Assembly: GCA_003142015.1 (NCBI GenBank)
Contig: PLOI01000054.1
Span: 1-39,037 of the forward strand
Origin: Acidobacteriaceae bacterium
GTDB lineage: Bacteria > Acidobacteriota > Terriglobia > Terriglobales > Acidobacteriaceae
Length of the DNA stretch: 39,037 bases
Direction of reading: 5' to 3'
Position 1 is the first letter of the stretch, and the number at the start of each line of letters is the position of its first letter. Below, one piece after another: positions 1-10,072 of the stretch. Position numbers and translations under genes: made by a program. The notes under the pieces were generated by a model, which ran no database searches, had not been told where the DNA came from, and saw nothing but the letters and a program-made list of their open reading frames with translations.

Positions 1-243
1 GAGGCTGGTGGCGTAGCTGACCCGGGCCACGTAGCGACCGGTGGCGGGAATCTCAAAGTTGTCCAGATCGGTGCGGCGGAAGACGATGCCCGAGCCGGCC
101 GGAGCGGGCAGCAGGCGCAGGGTAACGGGCGCGCCGGAGTGCAGCCCCACTCCGGTGAACTCAAGTGGTGCGATGATCGTCTGTTCCAGGTGGGCGGGAT
201 TGGCCAGAAAGTCCCTCTTCGGCGGTGGAAAAACCGCACGCAT
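1..243 (-). CDS. lpxC: UDP-3-O-acyl-N-acetylglucosamine deacetylase (LpxC), N-terminal part, truncated by window edge
   Basis: Manual reverse-strand translation from ATG at 243: MRAVFPPPKRDFLANPAHLEQTIIAPLEFTGVGLHSGAPVTLRLLPAPAGSGIVFRRTDLDNFEIPATGRYVARVSYATSL...; the 'EFTGVGLHSG..V.L.L.PAP.GSGIVFRR.D' pattern is the LpxC N-terminus. Frame stays open to base 1, which is why it is not in the ORF track. Confidence 0.9.
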   Translation of the reverse strand, partial: MRAVFPPPKRDFLANPAHLEQTIIAPLEFTGVGLHSGAPVTLRLLPAPAGSGIVFRRTDLDNFEIPATGRYVARVSYATSL

Positions 244-402
244 TCATCAGGGTAGACGCAAAAGGCTATCTCCGCCCTGTGGCATTTTTGCCACACTTTG
301 CGACAACTTCAGCCACGTTTGGGGCTTTTTGGTCTTCTTTGGGCTTTTATATGATTTGGCGATGCCCCCTCCTAATCGCCAATAATTCAGTAGAATACGG
401 AC

Positions 403-870
403 ATGAAACGCTGGCGAAAATTGGGCGTCGTCACGCTGCTATCTGTAAGTGTCGTACTCGTCGGTTTGGCTTGCTCCCGCCACCGTTACCCTGTGCTGTT
501 CCACCTCTCAGGCAGTTGTGCTTGCACCGACTACTCAGAGGAGGTTGAGGGCCGAACGGTATCTAATCCCTTCCGGGACCGGTCACCTGAAGCGAGCGCA
601 AGCGCGTTCCTGGAGGGCATACGGCAGGGTCGGCCTCTCGTGGTGGCACCGGATTTCAGTCCAGCAGATTGGTTGCAAATGGAGCACAAGCCCCTTGCTT
701 TTGAATGGAGGCTGAGGCACCGACGGGACCAGGCGCATCGAGTATCGCTCTATTACCAATTCACCAGACTCGACGGCCAACCGCACGGACGCTGGGGAGG
801 CGAAGGCACTGTTGAAGTTGTCGAGATTAACGGAACCTGGAAAGCTTCGGTTTTCGACGTCGTTTGGTAA
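403..870 (+). CDS. hypothetical lipoprotein
   Basis: 155-aa ORF with N-terminal basic/hydrophobic segment and lipobox-like LVGLAC. Confidence 0.6.
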   Translation: MKRWRKLGVVTLLSVSVVLVGLACSRHRYPVLFHLSGSCACTDYSEEVEGRTVSNPFRDRSPEASASAFLEGIRQGRPLVVAPDFSPADWLQMEHKPLAFEWRLRHRRDQAHRVSLYYQFTRLDGQPHGRWGGEGTVEVVEINGTWKASVFDVVW

Positions 871-936
871 GCTGACTCGCTCAGCGCCCATCCATCCTCA
901 ATCCGATTCAATGAAATTCGTATGGGAGGTTTTCAC

Positions 937-2163
937 ATGGCTGCGACAATCGATTCCTCCGTTCCCATGCGCGCGCTGCTGGCTGGCGCGCGACGCAAAG
1001 AGCCTGCTCTGCTTGATTTGATTCAGCGACTGGTGCGGGCCGAGTCGCCTTCTGACGACAAAGCGGCTGTGGACGCATGTGTCGCGATGGCCGCGAAGCA
1101 TGCGCGGGGTTTGGGCGGGCGCGTAAAGATCCATCGGCAGAAGGGTTTTGGCAATCTGCTGGAGGCGCGCTTCGGAGCAAAATCCAAAACAAGCGCTGAA
1201 GGACGAACGCTGCTGCTGGGCCATCTGGACACGGTTTGGCCGCTCGGCACACTGAAGACCATGCGCTGCCGCCTGAGTGAAGGCCGGCTGTGGGGTCCCG
1301 GCACGCTGGACATGAAGGCCGGCGTGGCCATGGCCTTCACCGCAATCGAGATGCTTACCGAAGCGGGATCGCTGAATCGGGAGCCCCACAGCGAAATCGT
1401 CTTGCTGCTGACCAGCGACGAGGAGATCGGCAGCCCGGCGTCGCGGTCCATGATCGAGCGTGTGGCGGCGGAGTGCGGCCGGGTCTTCGTTCTGGAGCCG
1501 GCGCAGGGACTGGCCTACAAAACCGCACGTAAAGGCACCGGCAACTTCCGCATTGAAGTGACGGGCGTGGCCGCGCATGCAGGGGTGGACTTTGAGAAGG
1601 GCGCGAGCGCCATTCGCGAGTTGGCCCGCGTGATTGAAACGGTAAGCGGATGGACTGACCTGAAGCGTGGAATCACGGCGAGCGTTGGCGTCGTGGGCGG
1701 CGGGACGAAGAGCAATGTGATTGCAGCGCATGCGTGGGCAGAGGTGGATCTGCGCATTGTCCGCAAGGCCGACGGCCCGCGCATGGAGCGCAAATTCGCT
1801 GCGCTCAAGCCAGTGGACAAGCGCTGTAAGCTGGCCGTCACCGGCGGGATCAATCGGCCGCCGATGGCGCGCACTCGCGGGACTGTAAAGCTCTACCAGC
1901 AAGCCAGGGCGCTGGCAGGCGAATTGGGATTTCAGTTGGAAGGGGCGATGAGCGGCGGCGGCTCCGACGGCAACTTCACCTCCGCCCTCGGCATTCCGAC
2001 ACTGGACGGCATGGGCGCGGTGGGCGAAGGCGCGCACGCTCGCCACGAATCAGTCGTGGTGGAGCATTTGGCTTTAAGAACCGCCCTGCTGGCGGGATTG
2101 CTGGCTGGGTGCAACAGTGCGGGAACGCCTGATAAACTTCCCAGAAGAACGACCCGGAGTTAA
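937..2163 (+). CDS. M20 family metallopeptidase (glutamate carboxypeptidase-like)
   Basis: Motifs LLLGHLDTVWP, WGPGTLDMKAGVA, LLTSDEEIGS, GGGSDGNF; SD-like GGGAGG ahead of ATG 937 (ORF is open from 922). Confidence 0.88.
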   Translation: MAATIDSSVPMRALLAGARRKEPALLDLIQRLVRAESPSDDKAAVDACVAMAAKHARGLGGRVKIHRQKGFGNLLEARFGAKSKTSAEGRTLLLGHLDTVWPLGTLKTMRCRLSEGRLWGPGTLDMKAGVAMAFTAIEMLTEAGSLNREPHSEIVLLLTSDEEIGSPASRSMIERVAAECGRVFVLEPAQGLAYKTARKGTGNFRIEVTGVAAHAGVDFEKGASAIRELARVIETVSGWTDLKRGITASVGVVGGGTKSNVIAAHAWAEVDLRIVRKADGPRMERKFAALKPVDKRCKLAVTGGINRPPMARTRGTVKLYQQARALAGELGFQLEGAMSGGGSDGNFTSALGIPTLDGMGAVGEGAHARHESVVVEHLALRTALLAGLLAGCNSAGTPDKLPRRTTRS

Positions 2164-2171
2164 AATACGCC

Positions 2172-2975
2172 ATGAAACACGCAGCTTTGATTTTGTTGTT
2201 AGCGGCCAGCACCGCAGCCGCCAGCGCGCAAACCCCAGCCAAACCGGCGACCGCCGCAAAACCTGCCACAACAGCCGCCAAGCCTGCGGCAACAGCCGTG
2301 AAGCGCGCCGCAACCGCTGACAAGCTGCCCCCCGGCGTGCCGGTGGTCAAGGGAATTCACAAGACCCTTTTCTCGCTGCGCTACCAGGAGATCAAGATCG
2401 GCACGGGCGCAGAGGCTGAGCCGAACAAGATGTACAAGGTTCTCTATACCGGCTGGCTTGGCGCCAACGGGCGCGCGGACGACGGACACAAGTTCGACTC
2501 GACTGATGACCACGCCCGCCCTCCGGTGCTCGACAAGGACGGCAAGCCGGTGTTGGGCGACGACGGCAAGCCCAAGCAGGGCCCTCCCCAGCCAATCAGC
2601 TTTCCTCAGGGCTTTGGCCGCGCGATTCCGGGCTTTGACCAGGGATTTGCCGGCATGAGGATTGGTGGCAAGCGCCGCATCTTCATTCCCTGGCAACTGG
2701 CCTACGGCGCGAAGGGGCGACCCGGCCCAGATGCAGCGCATCCGGGAATTCCGGAAAAGTCCGATCTGATCTTCGATGTGGAGCTGGTGGACGTGACCGA
2801 CCTGGTGATGCCGCCTGGTCACCCCGGCATGATGCCCGGCATGCACCCGATGCCCGGCGGCGCCCCGCATCCCGGTATGCCTGCTGCGCCATCCAAGCCA
2901 CCTGCTCCGGCGGTAGCGCCAAAGCCCGCAGCGCCAGGCGCTCCTGCAACACCACCTCAACCCCCGGCGAAGTAA
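2172..2975 (+). CDS. FKBP-type peptidyl-prolyl cis-trans isomerase, secreted, with Ala/Pro/Lys-rich N-terminus and His/Met/Pro-rich C-terminal tail
   Basis: Signal peptide, then YTGWL...F..GFGRAIPGFDQGFAGMRIGGKRRIFIPWQLAYG...LIFDVELVDV typical of FKBP. Confidence 0.88.
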   Translation: MKHAALILLLAASTAAASAQTPAKPATAAKPATTAAKPAATAVKRAATADKLPPGVPVVKGIHKTLFSLRYQEIKIGTGAEAEPNKMYKVLYTGWLGANGRADDGHKFDSTDDHARPPVLDKDGKPVLGDDGKPKQGPPQPISFPQGFGRAIPGFDQGFAGMRIGGKRRIFIPWQLAYGAKGRPGPDAAHPGIPEKSDLIFDVELVDVTDLVMPPGHPGMMPGMHPMPGGAPHPGMPAAPSKPPAPAVAPKPAAPGAPATPPQPPAK

Positions 2976-2984
2976 CGCAAAAAG

Positions 2985-3044
2985 CAGGCGCCCCATCCTT
3001 GCCGCGTTCTTATTCTTGCGGCAAGGATGGGAGCCTGTTTCATT
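2985..3044 (+). terminator. Hairpin downstream of the PPIase gene
   Basis: CCCATCCTTGCCGC / GCGGCAAGGATGGG perfect arms with outer CAGGC/GCCTG pairing, followed by TTTCATT. Confidence 0.7.
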
Positions 3045-3424
3045 CCCAAGGGGTACGGTCAAACCCTGACTAACTCTGGAGAAGCTTCTTTGTTAATGGA
3101 AGATAAATTTACTAACGGCTCTAACTGGGAGCGGACCGGACGGAACCGAGATTGAGCTTTGTTAGAATTCTATGAATTAGTCGAATATTTATATGAGTTA
3201 GTCAAATATTCATCTTCTTTTGCGAGTCTTGAAAACGGACGCGGCAGGGAAACTCCGCTTGCGGGGATTCACTTTTCCGGCCGTCGACGCATATCTCGCA
3301 TGCCCGTTGGAAGAAGATCTGGTTTTATGTTGAGGATCTTCGGGTGCGGGAGTTGAGGGCGCTCGATAGCGAAAACGAGCGCAGCCACGATTCAACCCGA
3401 TTCGAAAGGAAAATGAGAGGCCCC

Positions 3425-5218
3425 ATGAACTTCAGACTCAAGATCGCTGCAGCGGCAATGCTGGCAGTCAGCTTTGTTGCTTCCTATGGACAGACAAGCG
3501 AAGCTACACCTCCCGTGAAGAAGCACGCGGCAACCAAAACGGCGAAGGCACCTGCACCGTCAGTCGCAGATCAGATACAGGCGCTGAAAGAGGAGTTGGA
3601 GGGCCAGATCAACAGCCTGAAGACCGACCTGGCCGTGAAGGACGCGCAGTTGCAGAAGGCCCAGCAAGCCGCGGCCGATGCGCAGGCCGCGGCAGCCAAG
3701 GCTGAAGCCGCGGCATCGTCCGAGCAGCAGGCGCTGACCGAGAACGCGGCAGCCGTCACCACGCTTCAGTCGAACGTCAACGACCTGAAGGGTACGCAGG
3801 CTTCGCTGGCCACCACGGTCTCCGACGAGACGGCCAAGATCAAGAAGGATTTAGCCAACCCCGATGTGCTGCGCTATAAGGGCATCACGCTTTCGCCCGC
3901 CGGCAGCTTCATCGCGGGTGAAACTGTGTGGCGCAACGCGTCTACAGGCGGCGGCCTGAACACTCAACTCACCGGGATTCCGCTGCAGTATGCGGACGCG
4001 GCGCAGATGAGCGAGTTCCAAGCTGCGGGCCGTCAGTCGCGACTCGCTCTCAAGGCTGTTGGCAAGCTGGCCAACATGACCATGACCGGCTACTACGAGA
4101 TGGACTGGCTGGGCGCGGGCATTACCTCCAACAACAACCAAAGTAACAGCTACGTCCTTCGCCAGCGCCAACTGTGGGCGGATGCTAAATTGACAAACGG
4201 CTGGGACTTTTCCGGAGGCCAGGGGTGGTCGCTGACCACTGAGAGCACGCAAGGCCTTGCGAGAGGAACTGAGATTTTGCCGGCGACCATCGATCCCCAG
4301 TACGAAGCTGGTTTTGTGTGGACTCGCCAATATAGCTTCCGCGTGTCGAAGGATTTCGACAAGAAATTCTTCCTGGGCTTTTCCGCTGAGGAAGCCGAGA
4401 CTCTGAATCCGGCAGGCTCGAATCTACCCACCAACCTGTTAATCGGCTCGGCTGGAAACGGCGGCGGCCTTTATAACTCCACCGCGAACTACTCCTTCAA
4501 CCTGGCGCCGGACTTCGTGGCCAAGTTGGCCGTTGAGCCGGGCTGGGGCCATTGGGAACTGTTCGGCATCAACCGCTCCTTCCGCGATCGGATTTATCCC
4601 ACAACTGGGACTCCATACAACGACACCAAGATGGGCGGCGGCATTGGCGGCGGCTTCCGCGCCCCGCTTCTTGACAAGAAGGTCACGATCGGCCTGAAGG
4701 GTCTGTGGGGCCAGGGCGTTGGACGTTACGGCTCGTCCACCATTGCCGACATCACTCTGCGTCCGGATGGGAGCATCTCTCCGCTGCATGGCTTCTCCGG
4801 CCTCAGCACGGTGGAACTCAATCCTAATAAGCGCCTCATGGTTTACCTGAATTACGGCGGCGACTATATTGGCCGCGACTACTCGGGCACGGGTTCGACC
4901 GCCATCGGCTACGGCGCGCCGGGAATCGCCATGTCAGGCTGCAATACCGAAGTTCCCCCGTCGGGCACGAACACCGGCGGCTTCAACCCCAGCACCCCGG
5001 CAAACTGCAAGGGCAACAACAAGGACGTTCAAGAAGGCACCGTTGGCTACTGGTACAACATCTACAAAGGGCCCATGGGCACTCTGCGCCAGGGACTCCA
5101 GTACAGTTACATCGTGCGCAATCTCTGGTCCGGCGCGGGCGGCACAACGAATCCCAGCGGCAACGCCGAAGGCACCGACAACATGGTCTTCACCTCGTTC
5201 CGCTATTACCTGCCGTAG
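3425..5218 (+). CDS. Outer-membrane porin-like beta-barrel with N-terminal coiled coil
   Basis: Signal peptide, Ala/Gln-rich heptad region (VADQIQALKEELEGQINSLKTDLAVKDAQLQKAQQ...), then aromatic/Gly-rich alternating barrel-like sequence ending ...FRYYLP. Confidence 0.7.
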   Translation: MNFRLKIAAAAMLAVSFVASYGQTSEATPPVKKHAATKTAKAPAPSVADQIQALKEELEGQINSLKTDLAVKDAQLQKAQQAAADAQAAAAKAEAAASSEQQALTENAAAVTTLQSNVNDLKGTQASLATTVSDETAKIKKDLANPDVLRYKGITLSPAGSFIAGETVWRNASTGGGLNTQLTGIPLQYADAAQMSEFQAAGRQSRLALKAVGKLANMTMTGYYEMDWLGAGITSNNNQSNSYVLRQRQLWADAKLTNGWDFSGGQGWSLTTESTQGLARGTEILPATIDPQYEAGFVWTRQYSFRVSKDFDKKFFLGFSAEEAETLNPAGSNLPTNLLIGSAGNGGGLYNSTANYSFNLAPDFVAKLAVEPGWGHWELFGINRSFRDRIYPTTGTPYNDTKMGGGIGGGFRAPLLDKKVTIGLKGLWGQGVGRYGSSTIADITLRPDGSISPLHGFSGLSTVELNPNKRLMVYLNYGGDYIGRDYSGTGSTAIGYGAPGIAMSGCNTEVPPSGTNTGGFNPSTPANCKGNNKDVQEGTVGYWYNIYKGPMGTLRQGLQYSYIVRNLWSGAGGTTNPSGNAEGTDNMVFTSFRYYLP

Positions 5219-5248
5219 ACCGCAAACCTGCGGGGATGGCAGTACGGC

Positions 5249-5286
5249 AAGAGGCAGCCTGCACTTCGGGCTGCCTCTTCTTCTTT
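5249..5286 (+). terminator. Rho-independent-like terminator after porin gene
   Basis: AAGAGGCAGCC / GGCTGCCTCTT stem followed by CTTCTTT. Confidence 0.75.
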
Positions 5287-5383
5287 GAGCCAGAAATTCC
5301 GCTGCTTTGAAAGGACGCGGCTGGCAGGCCGGAGGTTTAACCTCCATGGAAACAATACGCAGCCTGGCCTCGACGACCTGTTT

Positions 5384-7033
5384 ATGTATCCAATTGAGCA
5401 GAAATTGTCTCAATTTGCTCATAAATTCGAAACTATGCTCGTGGACCTCATAGACGTGCGTCGAGCAATCGACAACGATGAACTCGAGCCTTGCTTCCAG
5501 CCCGTAGTTGAGTTGCACACCGGCCTGTTGGCCGGTTTTGAAGTATTAGCACGCTGGAAACACCCCCAACATGGCTTGGTCCTGCCGGAAAATTTCATCT
5601 CGCTGGCGGAAGAAAACGGGATGATAGGCCTGCTCATGCAGCGGATCCTGCGCAAGGCGTTCCTCTCGACTCCGGTCTTGCCGGCGCCGCTTGAGCTGTC
5701 AGTGAACGTATCGCCGGCCCAGTTGCACGATCTGAGCTTGCCCAGTCAGATAAGCAAACTTGCGGAGGAGGGAGGATTCCCGCTGGAACGGCTGAGTGTA
5801 GAAATTACCGAAAGCGGGCTTATAAACAATCTGGAGCGGGTAAAGAAGATCGTCCGCAAGTTGAAGAATATGGGCTGCAAGCTGGATCTGGATGACTTCG
5901 GAACCGGATATTCGAGCCTACGGTACCTTCAGGCCATCCCATTTGATGTGTTGAAGATAGATCGCAGCTTCGTCATCTCCATGACCGATAAGCGTGAAAG
6001 CCGGAAGATCGTGGCGGCGATTATTGGGCTGGGACACAGCCTTGATCTGATTACCGTCGCAGAGGGGGTCGAAACCGAGGAGCAGGCGGAGATGCTGCTG
6101 CGGCTCGACTGCAAGATGGGACAGGGATGGCTCTATGGCCGGCCTTTGCCCGCGGGTCGGATTCCCCAAATGGTCGAGACAGAGCCATGGATGCGGCCGG
6201 CCAGCTATTCGATGGATGGGAATGACGGGACTGTCTCCAGCCTGGAAGCGCTGCCTGCGCAACGTCTGTCACAGTTGCAGGCGATCTACGACGGGGCCCC
6301 TGTGGGCCTGTGCTTTCTGGATTGCAATCTTCGCTATGTGAGCATTAACCAAAGACTTGCCGATATGAGTGGCGCGCCGGTGGCCGCCTACCTGGGACGA
6401 AAAGTTGAGGAAATGGTTCCTCAAGTGTTTCCAGCGGTTGAGCAGTATCTCCGCCGCGCATTGAAGGGCGAGGCAATCCACGGGGTGGAGTTTTTCAGGC
6501 CGGCTAACGATCCAGGGGAACGAGGCGCAACGAACCTGCTGTCCTATCAGCCGGCTTTGGACGAGGCGGGAGAAGTGATCGGAGTTTCCGTTGTGGTGAC
6601 AGATATTACAGAGCGGAAACGGGCCGAAGACGCTCTGCGTGAGAGCGAGGAGCACCTCCGGCGTATGGTCGATCTTAACCCTGAGATTCCATGGGCCATG
6701 GACTCAGAGGGCAACAATCTGGACGTGAACTCGCGATGGGCTGAGTTGACAGGGTTGACCAAGGAACAGACGCACAACCTGGGTTGGCTGGCGGTGCTGC
6801 ATCCGGAGGATGCCGAGGGCACTATGAAGAAGCTGCGGGAAGAGCTGCGCGCCGGAAAGCCCATTGATATCGAGTATCGAGTAAAGAGCGTTGACCGTGG
6901 GTGGAGATGGATGCGGCTGCGAGGAACGCCAAGTACTGAATCTTCGGGTAAGATTGTTCGCTGGTATGGCAGTGTAGAGGATATTGAGGATCGCAAGCGG
7001 ATGGAAGAGGCGCTGCGCAAGAACCGGGCCTAG
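5384..7033 (+). CDS. EAL-domain (c-di-GMP phosphodiesterase) protein with two C-terminal PAS/PAC domains
   Basis: EPCFQPVVELHTG, GFEVLARW, LSVNVSPAQL, VEITESGL, LDDFGTGYSSL, DVLKIDRSFV, AEGVETEEQ; later ITERKRAEDALRESEEHLRRMVDLNP and VEDIEDRKRMEEAL PAC-type endings. Start ambiguous (5285 or 5384). Confidence 0.88.
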   Translation: MYPIEQKLSQFAHKFETMLVDLIDVRRAIDNDELEPCFQPVVELHTGLLAGFEVLARWKHPQHGLVLPENFISLAEENGMIGLLMQRILRKAFLSTPVLPAPLELSVNVSPAQLHDLSLPSQISKLAEEGGFPLERLSVEITESGLINNLERVKKIVRKLKNMGCKLDLDDFGTGYSSLRYLQAIPFDVLKIDRSFVISMTDKRESRKIVAAIIGLGHSLDLITVAEGVETEEQAEMLLRLDCKMGQGWLYGRPLPAGRIPQMVETEPWMRPASYSMDGNDGTVSSLEALPAQRLSQLQAIYDGAPVGLCFLDCNLRYVSINQRLADMSGAPVAAYLGRKVEEMVPQVFPAVEQYLRRALKGEAIHGVEFFRPANDPGERGATNLLSYQPALDEAGEVIGVSVVVTDITERKRAEDALRESEEHLRRMVDLNPEIPWAMDSEGNNLDVNSRWAELTGLTKEQTHNLGWLAVLHPEDAEGTMKKLREELRAGKPIDIEYRVKSVDRGWRWMRLRGTPSTESSGKIVRWYGSVEDIEDRKRMEEALRKNRA

Positions 7034-7249
7034 CCAAGGTTGTCCGCCAAAGGTGGATGGCTACGTTGCATGCAGGTATGACATTCTGAGATTGGAGGAA
7101 AATATCCTATAGATCGTTAGAGATTTCGGCGATATGCGCGGGATTTGCGCCTGCCCGGCATTGGGCTTCGTTTGAGAAAGCGTCCGGAGTGTAAGATGGA
7201 GGCCTCAAGCCGGAGAGCAACCCGTCATAAAGTAATCCGGAAAAGCGCG

Positions 7250-7738
7250 ATGAAGGAAACGGCGAAACAATTGGAGCTGATTGCCGCGCTCCTGGGCGAA
7301 GAGACGACCCTGTCGCTGGCCACGAGCGGCGAGGGCGGCGAGGCTTGCGTGGCTCCGCTTTTCTATATCGTCGACAAGGAACTTTCGTTGTGCTGGCTCT
7401 CATCCGAGAGCAGCGTGCACAGCCTGAACTTGACAAGGACTCCGCGCGCCGCTGCTACCGTCTATCGAAGCGCCAAGAGCTGGAAGGAGATTTGCGGCGT
7501 GCAACTGCGCGGTGCGGTGAGCAGAGTTACCGAGCCAGAGCGCCGCGCCACGCTGGTCGAGGCGTACTGTGAGCGATTCACGCTGGGGCGAGTTTTTCGG
7601 CTGGCCCTTCACACGAGCGATTTGTATTCCCTCCGGCCGGAGTTTTTCCGCTACATCGACAATGCCAGGGGATTCGGCTACAAGTTTGAACTTACGCGGC
7701 GGCCGGAAGGCTGGAGCCTAACGCGGCCAGGAGCCTGA
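7250..7738 (+). CDS. Pyridoxamine 5'-phosphate oxidase family (FMN-binding split barrel) protein
   Basis: TTLSLATSGEGGEACVAPLFYIVDKELSLCWLSSESSVHSLNL..PRAAATVY pattern. Confidence 0.7.
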   Translation: MKETAKQLELIAALLGEETTLSLATSGEGGEACVAPLFYIVDKELSLCWLSSESSVHSLNLTRTPRAAATVYRSAKSWKEICGVQLRGAVSRVTEPERRATLVEAYCERFTLGRVFRLALHTSDLYSLRPEFFRYIDNARGFGYKFELTRRPEGWSLTRPGA

Positions 7739-8069
7739 GCACATCCACAACATGAGCGCGCGGCTTCAGCAGGCTGACTCGACCTCCCTTTGGTTCTCCC
7801 GACGGCTTTTCATCTGCTTTTCAATCGACCTTCATATCTTCCTGCAAGACTTGCGCTATTGAATGGATAAAGCGGACCTTCCGGCAAGCGGAGGCAAAAT
7901 GCCGCTTCACGAATGCAGATAATTTTCCCCACACGATCTTCCCGAATTGGCCAACTGGCCGGTAAGTTGCAAGGAAGGAATCCGTACTCGAATTTTCTGC
8001 ACCGGAAACAGGCTTCCCCTGGCGCAGTTCTCTAGACTGACCTCATCCAGCGTTGAACAGCAGGTACGT

Positions 8070-8411
8070 ATGGTCGTCAAGACACAAAGCAAGGGACGCG
8101 GAGTCACCGGACTGCATGTGGGCGTGAACAATGTCCGGCGCTATTTCCCAAAAAACATTTCGAGCATCGAGTTGCAGTTGGATCATCTCCAGATTGAGTG
8201 CGGGCTGAAGCCCAATTTCTGGCAAGGCGAGCCGGAGATTTTTGATCCCCGGCTGTGCGCGTGGCTTGAGTCCCGGCACATGCACGCAAAGCCGGATCGA
8301 ACGCCCATCCCGCTGGCGATGATTCCCGAAGGGAAAAACTCCTTCCGGCTGCGGCCGGTTCGCCTGAACGGACAGGCACACGCCAAACTGAACCCTGGCG
8401 CGGCAGCCTGA
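8070..8411 (+). CDS. hypothetical protein
   Basis: 114-aa frame [30 protein letters not shown]...; good codon pattern but no recognised domain. Confidence 0.5.
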   Translation: MVVKTQSKGRGVTGLHVGVNNVRRYFPKNISSIELQLDHLQIECGLKPNFWQGEPEIFDPRLCAWLESRHMHAKPDRTPIPLAMIPEGKNSFRLRPVRLNGQAHAKLNPGAAA

Positions 8412-8517
8412 GGCTAAAGCGCGCCGTGCCGGCCCGCAACACGGAACCGTTGCGGCCGTGACTTTAATCTCGCGTCCCTATTGCTTGTTCCCTGTCTCTT
8501 GATAAACTCGGGATGCA

Positions 8518-9378
8518 ATGACCCTCTCTCAATTGCAAAGCGCAATCGAACGACACTTCGCCGCTGGCCCCGGCGCCATCGGGGACGAGGCAGCGATGAC
8601 AACGTTCCTGGCGCTCAGGGCAGCTCTGGAGAGCGGCGAAGCTCGGGCTGCCTCGCCCGACGCCGGTGCGCCGACCGGCTGGCGGGTCAACGCCTGGGTC
8701 AAGCGGGGAATTCTTCTGGGCTTTCGCCTGGGCGCGCTGAAGGAGTTTGCCGCAGCGGGCCTCTCGTTTGTGGACAAGGACACCTTTCCGGTGCGCCACT
8801 TTAGCTCGGGCGATGGGGTGCGCGTGGTTCCCGGCGGCTCCTCGGTGCGCGCTGGAGCTTACGTGGCGCGCAGCGTGGTCTGCATGCCGCCCATGTACAT
8901 CAACGCCGGAGCTTACGTGGATGAAGGCACGATGGTGGATTCGCACGCGCTGGTCGGCTCCTGCGCTCAGGTCGGCAAGCGCGTCCACCTGAGCGCCGCG
9001 GCGCAGATCGGCGGCGTGCTGGAACCGGTGAATGCGAGTCCGGTGATCATCGAGGACGACGCGCTGGTGGGCGGCAACTGCGGCGTTTACGAGGGGACCA
9101 TCGTGCGCAAAGGCGCGGTGCTGGCCGCCGGAACCATCCTCACGCGCGGAACTCCGATCTTTGATCTGGTCAACGGCACAATCCTGCGCGCTGACGGCGA
9201 ACTGCCTCTCATCGTCCCCGAAAATGCGGTGGTGGTCCCCGGCTCCCGCGCCGTGAGTAAATCCAAAGGCCACGAGCTGAGCAGAGAGTGGGGCCTGAGC
9301 CTCTACGCGCCGGTGATTGTGAAATATCGCGACGATAAAACGGACCTGAGCACCACGCTCGAAGACCTGCTGCGCTGA
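8518..9378 (+). CDS. dapD: 2,3,4,5-tetrahydropyridine-2,6-dicarboxylate N-succinyltransferase
   Basis: Left-handed beta-helix repeats; [65 protein letters not shown] is characteristic of DapD. Confidence 0.95.
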   Translation: MTLSQLQSAIERHFAAGPGAIGDEAAMTTFLALRAALESGEARAASPDAGAPTGWRVNAWVKRGILLGFRLGALKEFAAAGLSFVDKDTFPVRHFSSGDGVRVVPGGSSVRAGAYVARSVVCMPPMYINAGAYVDEGTMVDSHALVGSCAQVGKRVHLSAAAQIGGVLEPVNASPVIIEDDALVGGNCGVYEGTIVRKGAVLAAGTILTRGTPIFDLVNGTILRADGELPLIVPENAVVVPGSRAVSKSKGHELSREWGLSLYAPVIVKYRDDKTDLSTTLEDLLR

Positions 9379-9569
9379 TTCATGCAAGCGAGCGGAAACA
9401 ATCCGCTCGCCGCCTCCAACGTTGATCTCCTCTATCTTCCGCGCCTGACAATCTCTACAATGCCTTTTTGAAAACTCGAGCTGGGCTTGCAAGTACCCAT
9501 GCATGGTGAGAAGATTCCCTCAAGCACACTCTCAGGACAGGAGAAAGAATCCGGAAAGGACCCTTCGAG

Positions 9570-10022
9570 ATGCCTTTCATTGTCTGGACAAGCGGAATGA
9601 GCGTGGACGTAAAGCTGCTGGATAACGACCATAAGAAGCTGGCGATCCTGATTAACGATCTGCACGATGGAGTTATGACTGGTTGCGCGAGGGAGTCGCT
9701 CGAACGCATTTTCGATGAGCTTGTCGCGTATAGCCGCCTCCACTTTGCCCATGAAGAGCAATTCCTTGTTGAGGCCGGTTACAGCGGCGCGGCGGCGCAC
9801 AAGCAGGAGCATGAACACAAGATCGAGCAGGTCATAGTGATGCAGGCGCGCTTCAGGAGCAGGACGGAATTGGCCGATGATCTGGAAGTGTTGAATCAGC
9901 TGAAGGATTGGCTGGTCAATCACGTTCAGGACTCCGATCAGGAGTTCGTAGCACACCTCAAAGCCACAGGCGTCGATTCAATTCTAGCCGCATGGAACGA
10001 GCCGGATGAGGCTGCGGAGTAG
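9570..10022 (+). CDS. Bacteriohemerythrin
   Basis: LLDNDHKKLAILINDLHDG, HFAHEEQFLVEAGYSGAAAHKQEHEHKIEQV and WLVNHVQDSDQEF: hemerythrin iron-ligand pattern. Confidence 0.88.
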   Translation: MPFIVWTSGMSVDVKLLDNDHKKLAILINDLHDGVMTGCARESLERIFDELVAYSRLHFAHEEQFLVEAGYSGAAAHKQEHEHKIEQVIVMQARFRSRTELADDLEVLNQLKDWLVNHVQDSDQEFVAHLKATGVDSILAAWNEPDEAAE

Positions 10023-10072
10023 CAGCCGGCAAGGCGCCAACTGAGCAGGATGGGACCACCCACGAGACCCGC

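Noticed and set aside
898-2046. 382-aa reverse-strand ORF overlapping the M20 peptidase gene
   Set aside because: Antisense shadow of a high-GC coding gene; low-complexity composition, no recognisable domain, forward product is clear.
3159-3356. Small ORF MLEFYELVEYLYELVKYSS...
   Set aside because: Apparent YELV repeat is just the 21-bp DNA tandem repeat translated; no SD and lies in the porin leader.
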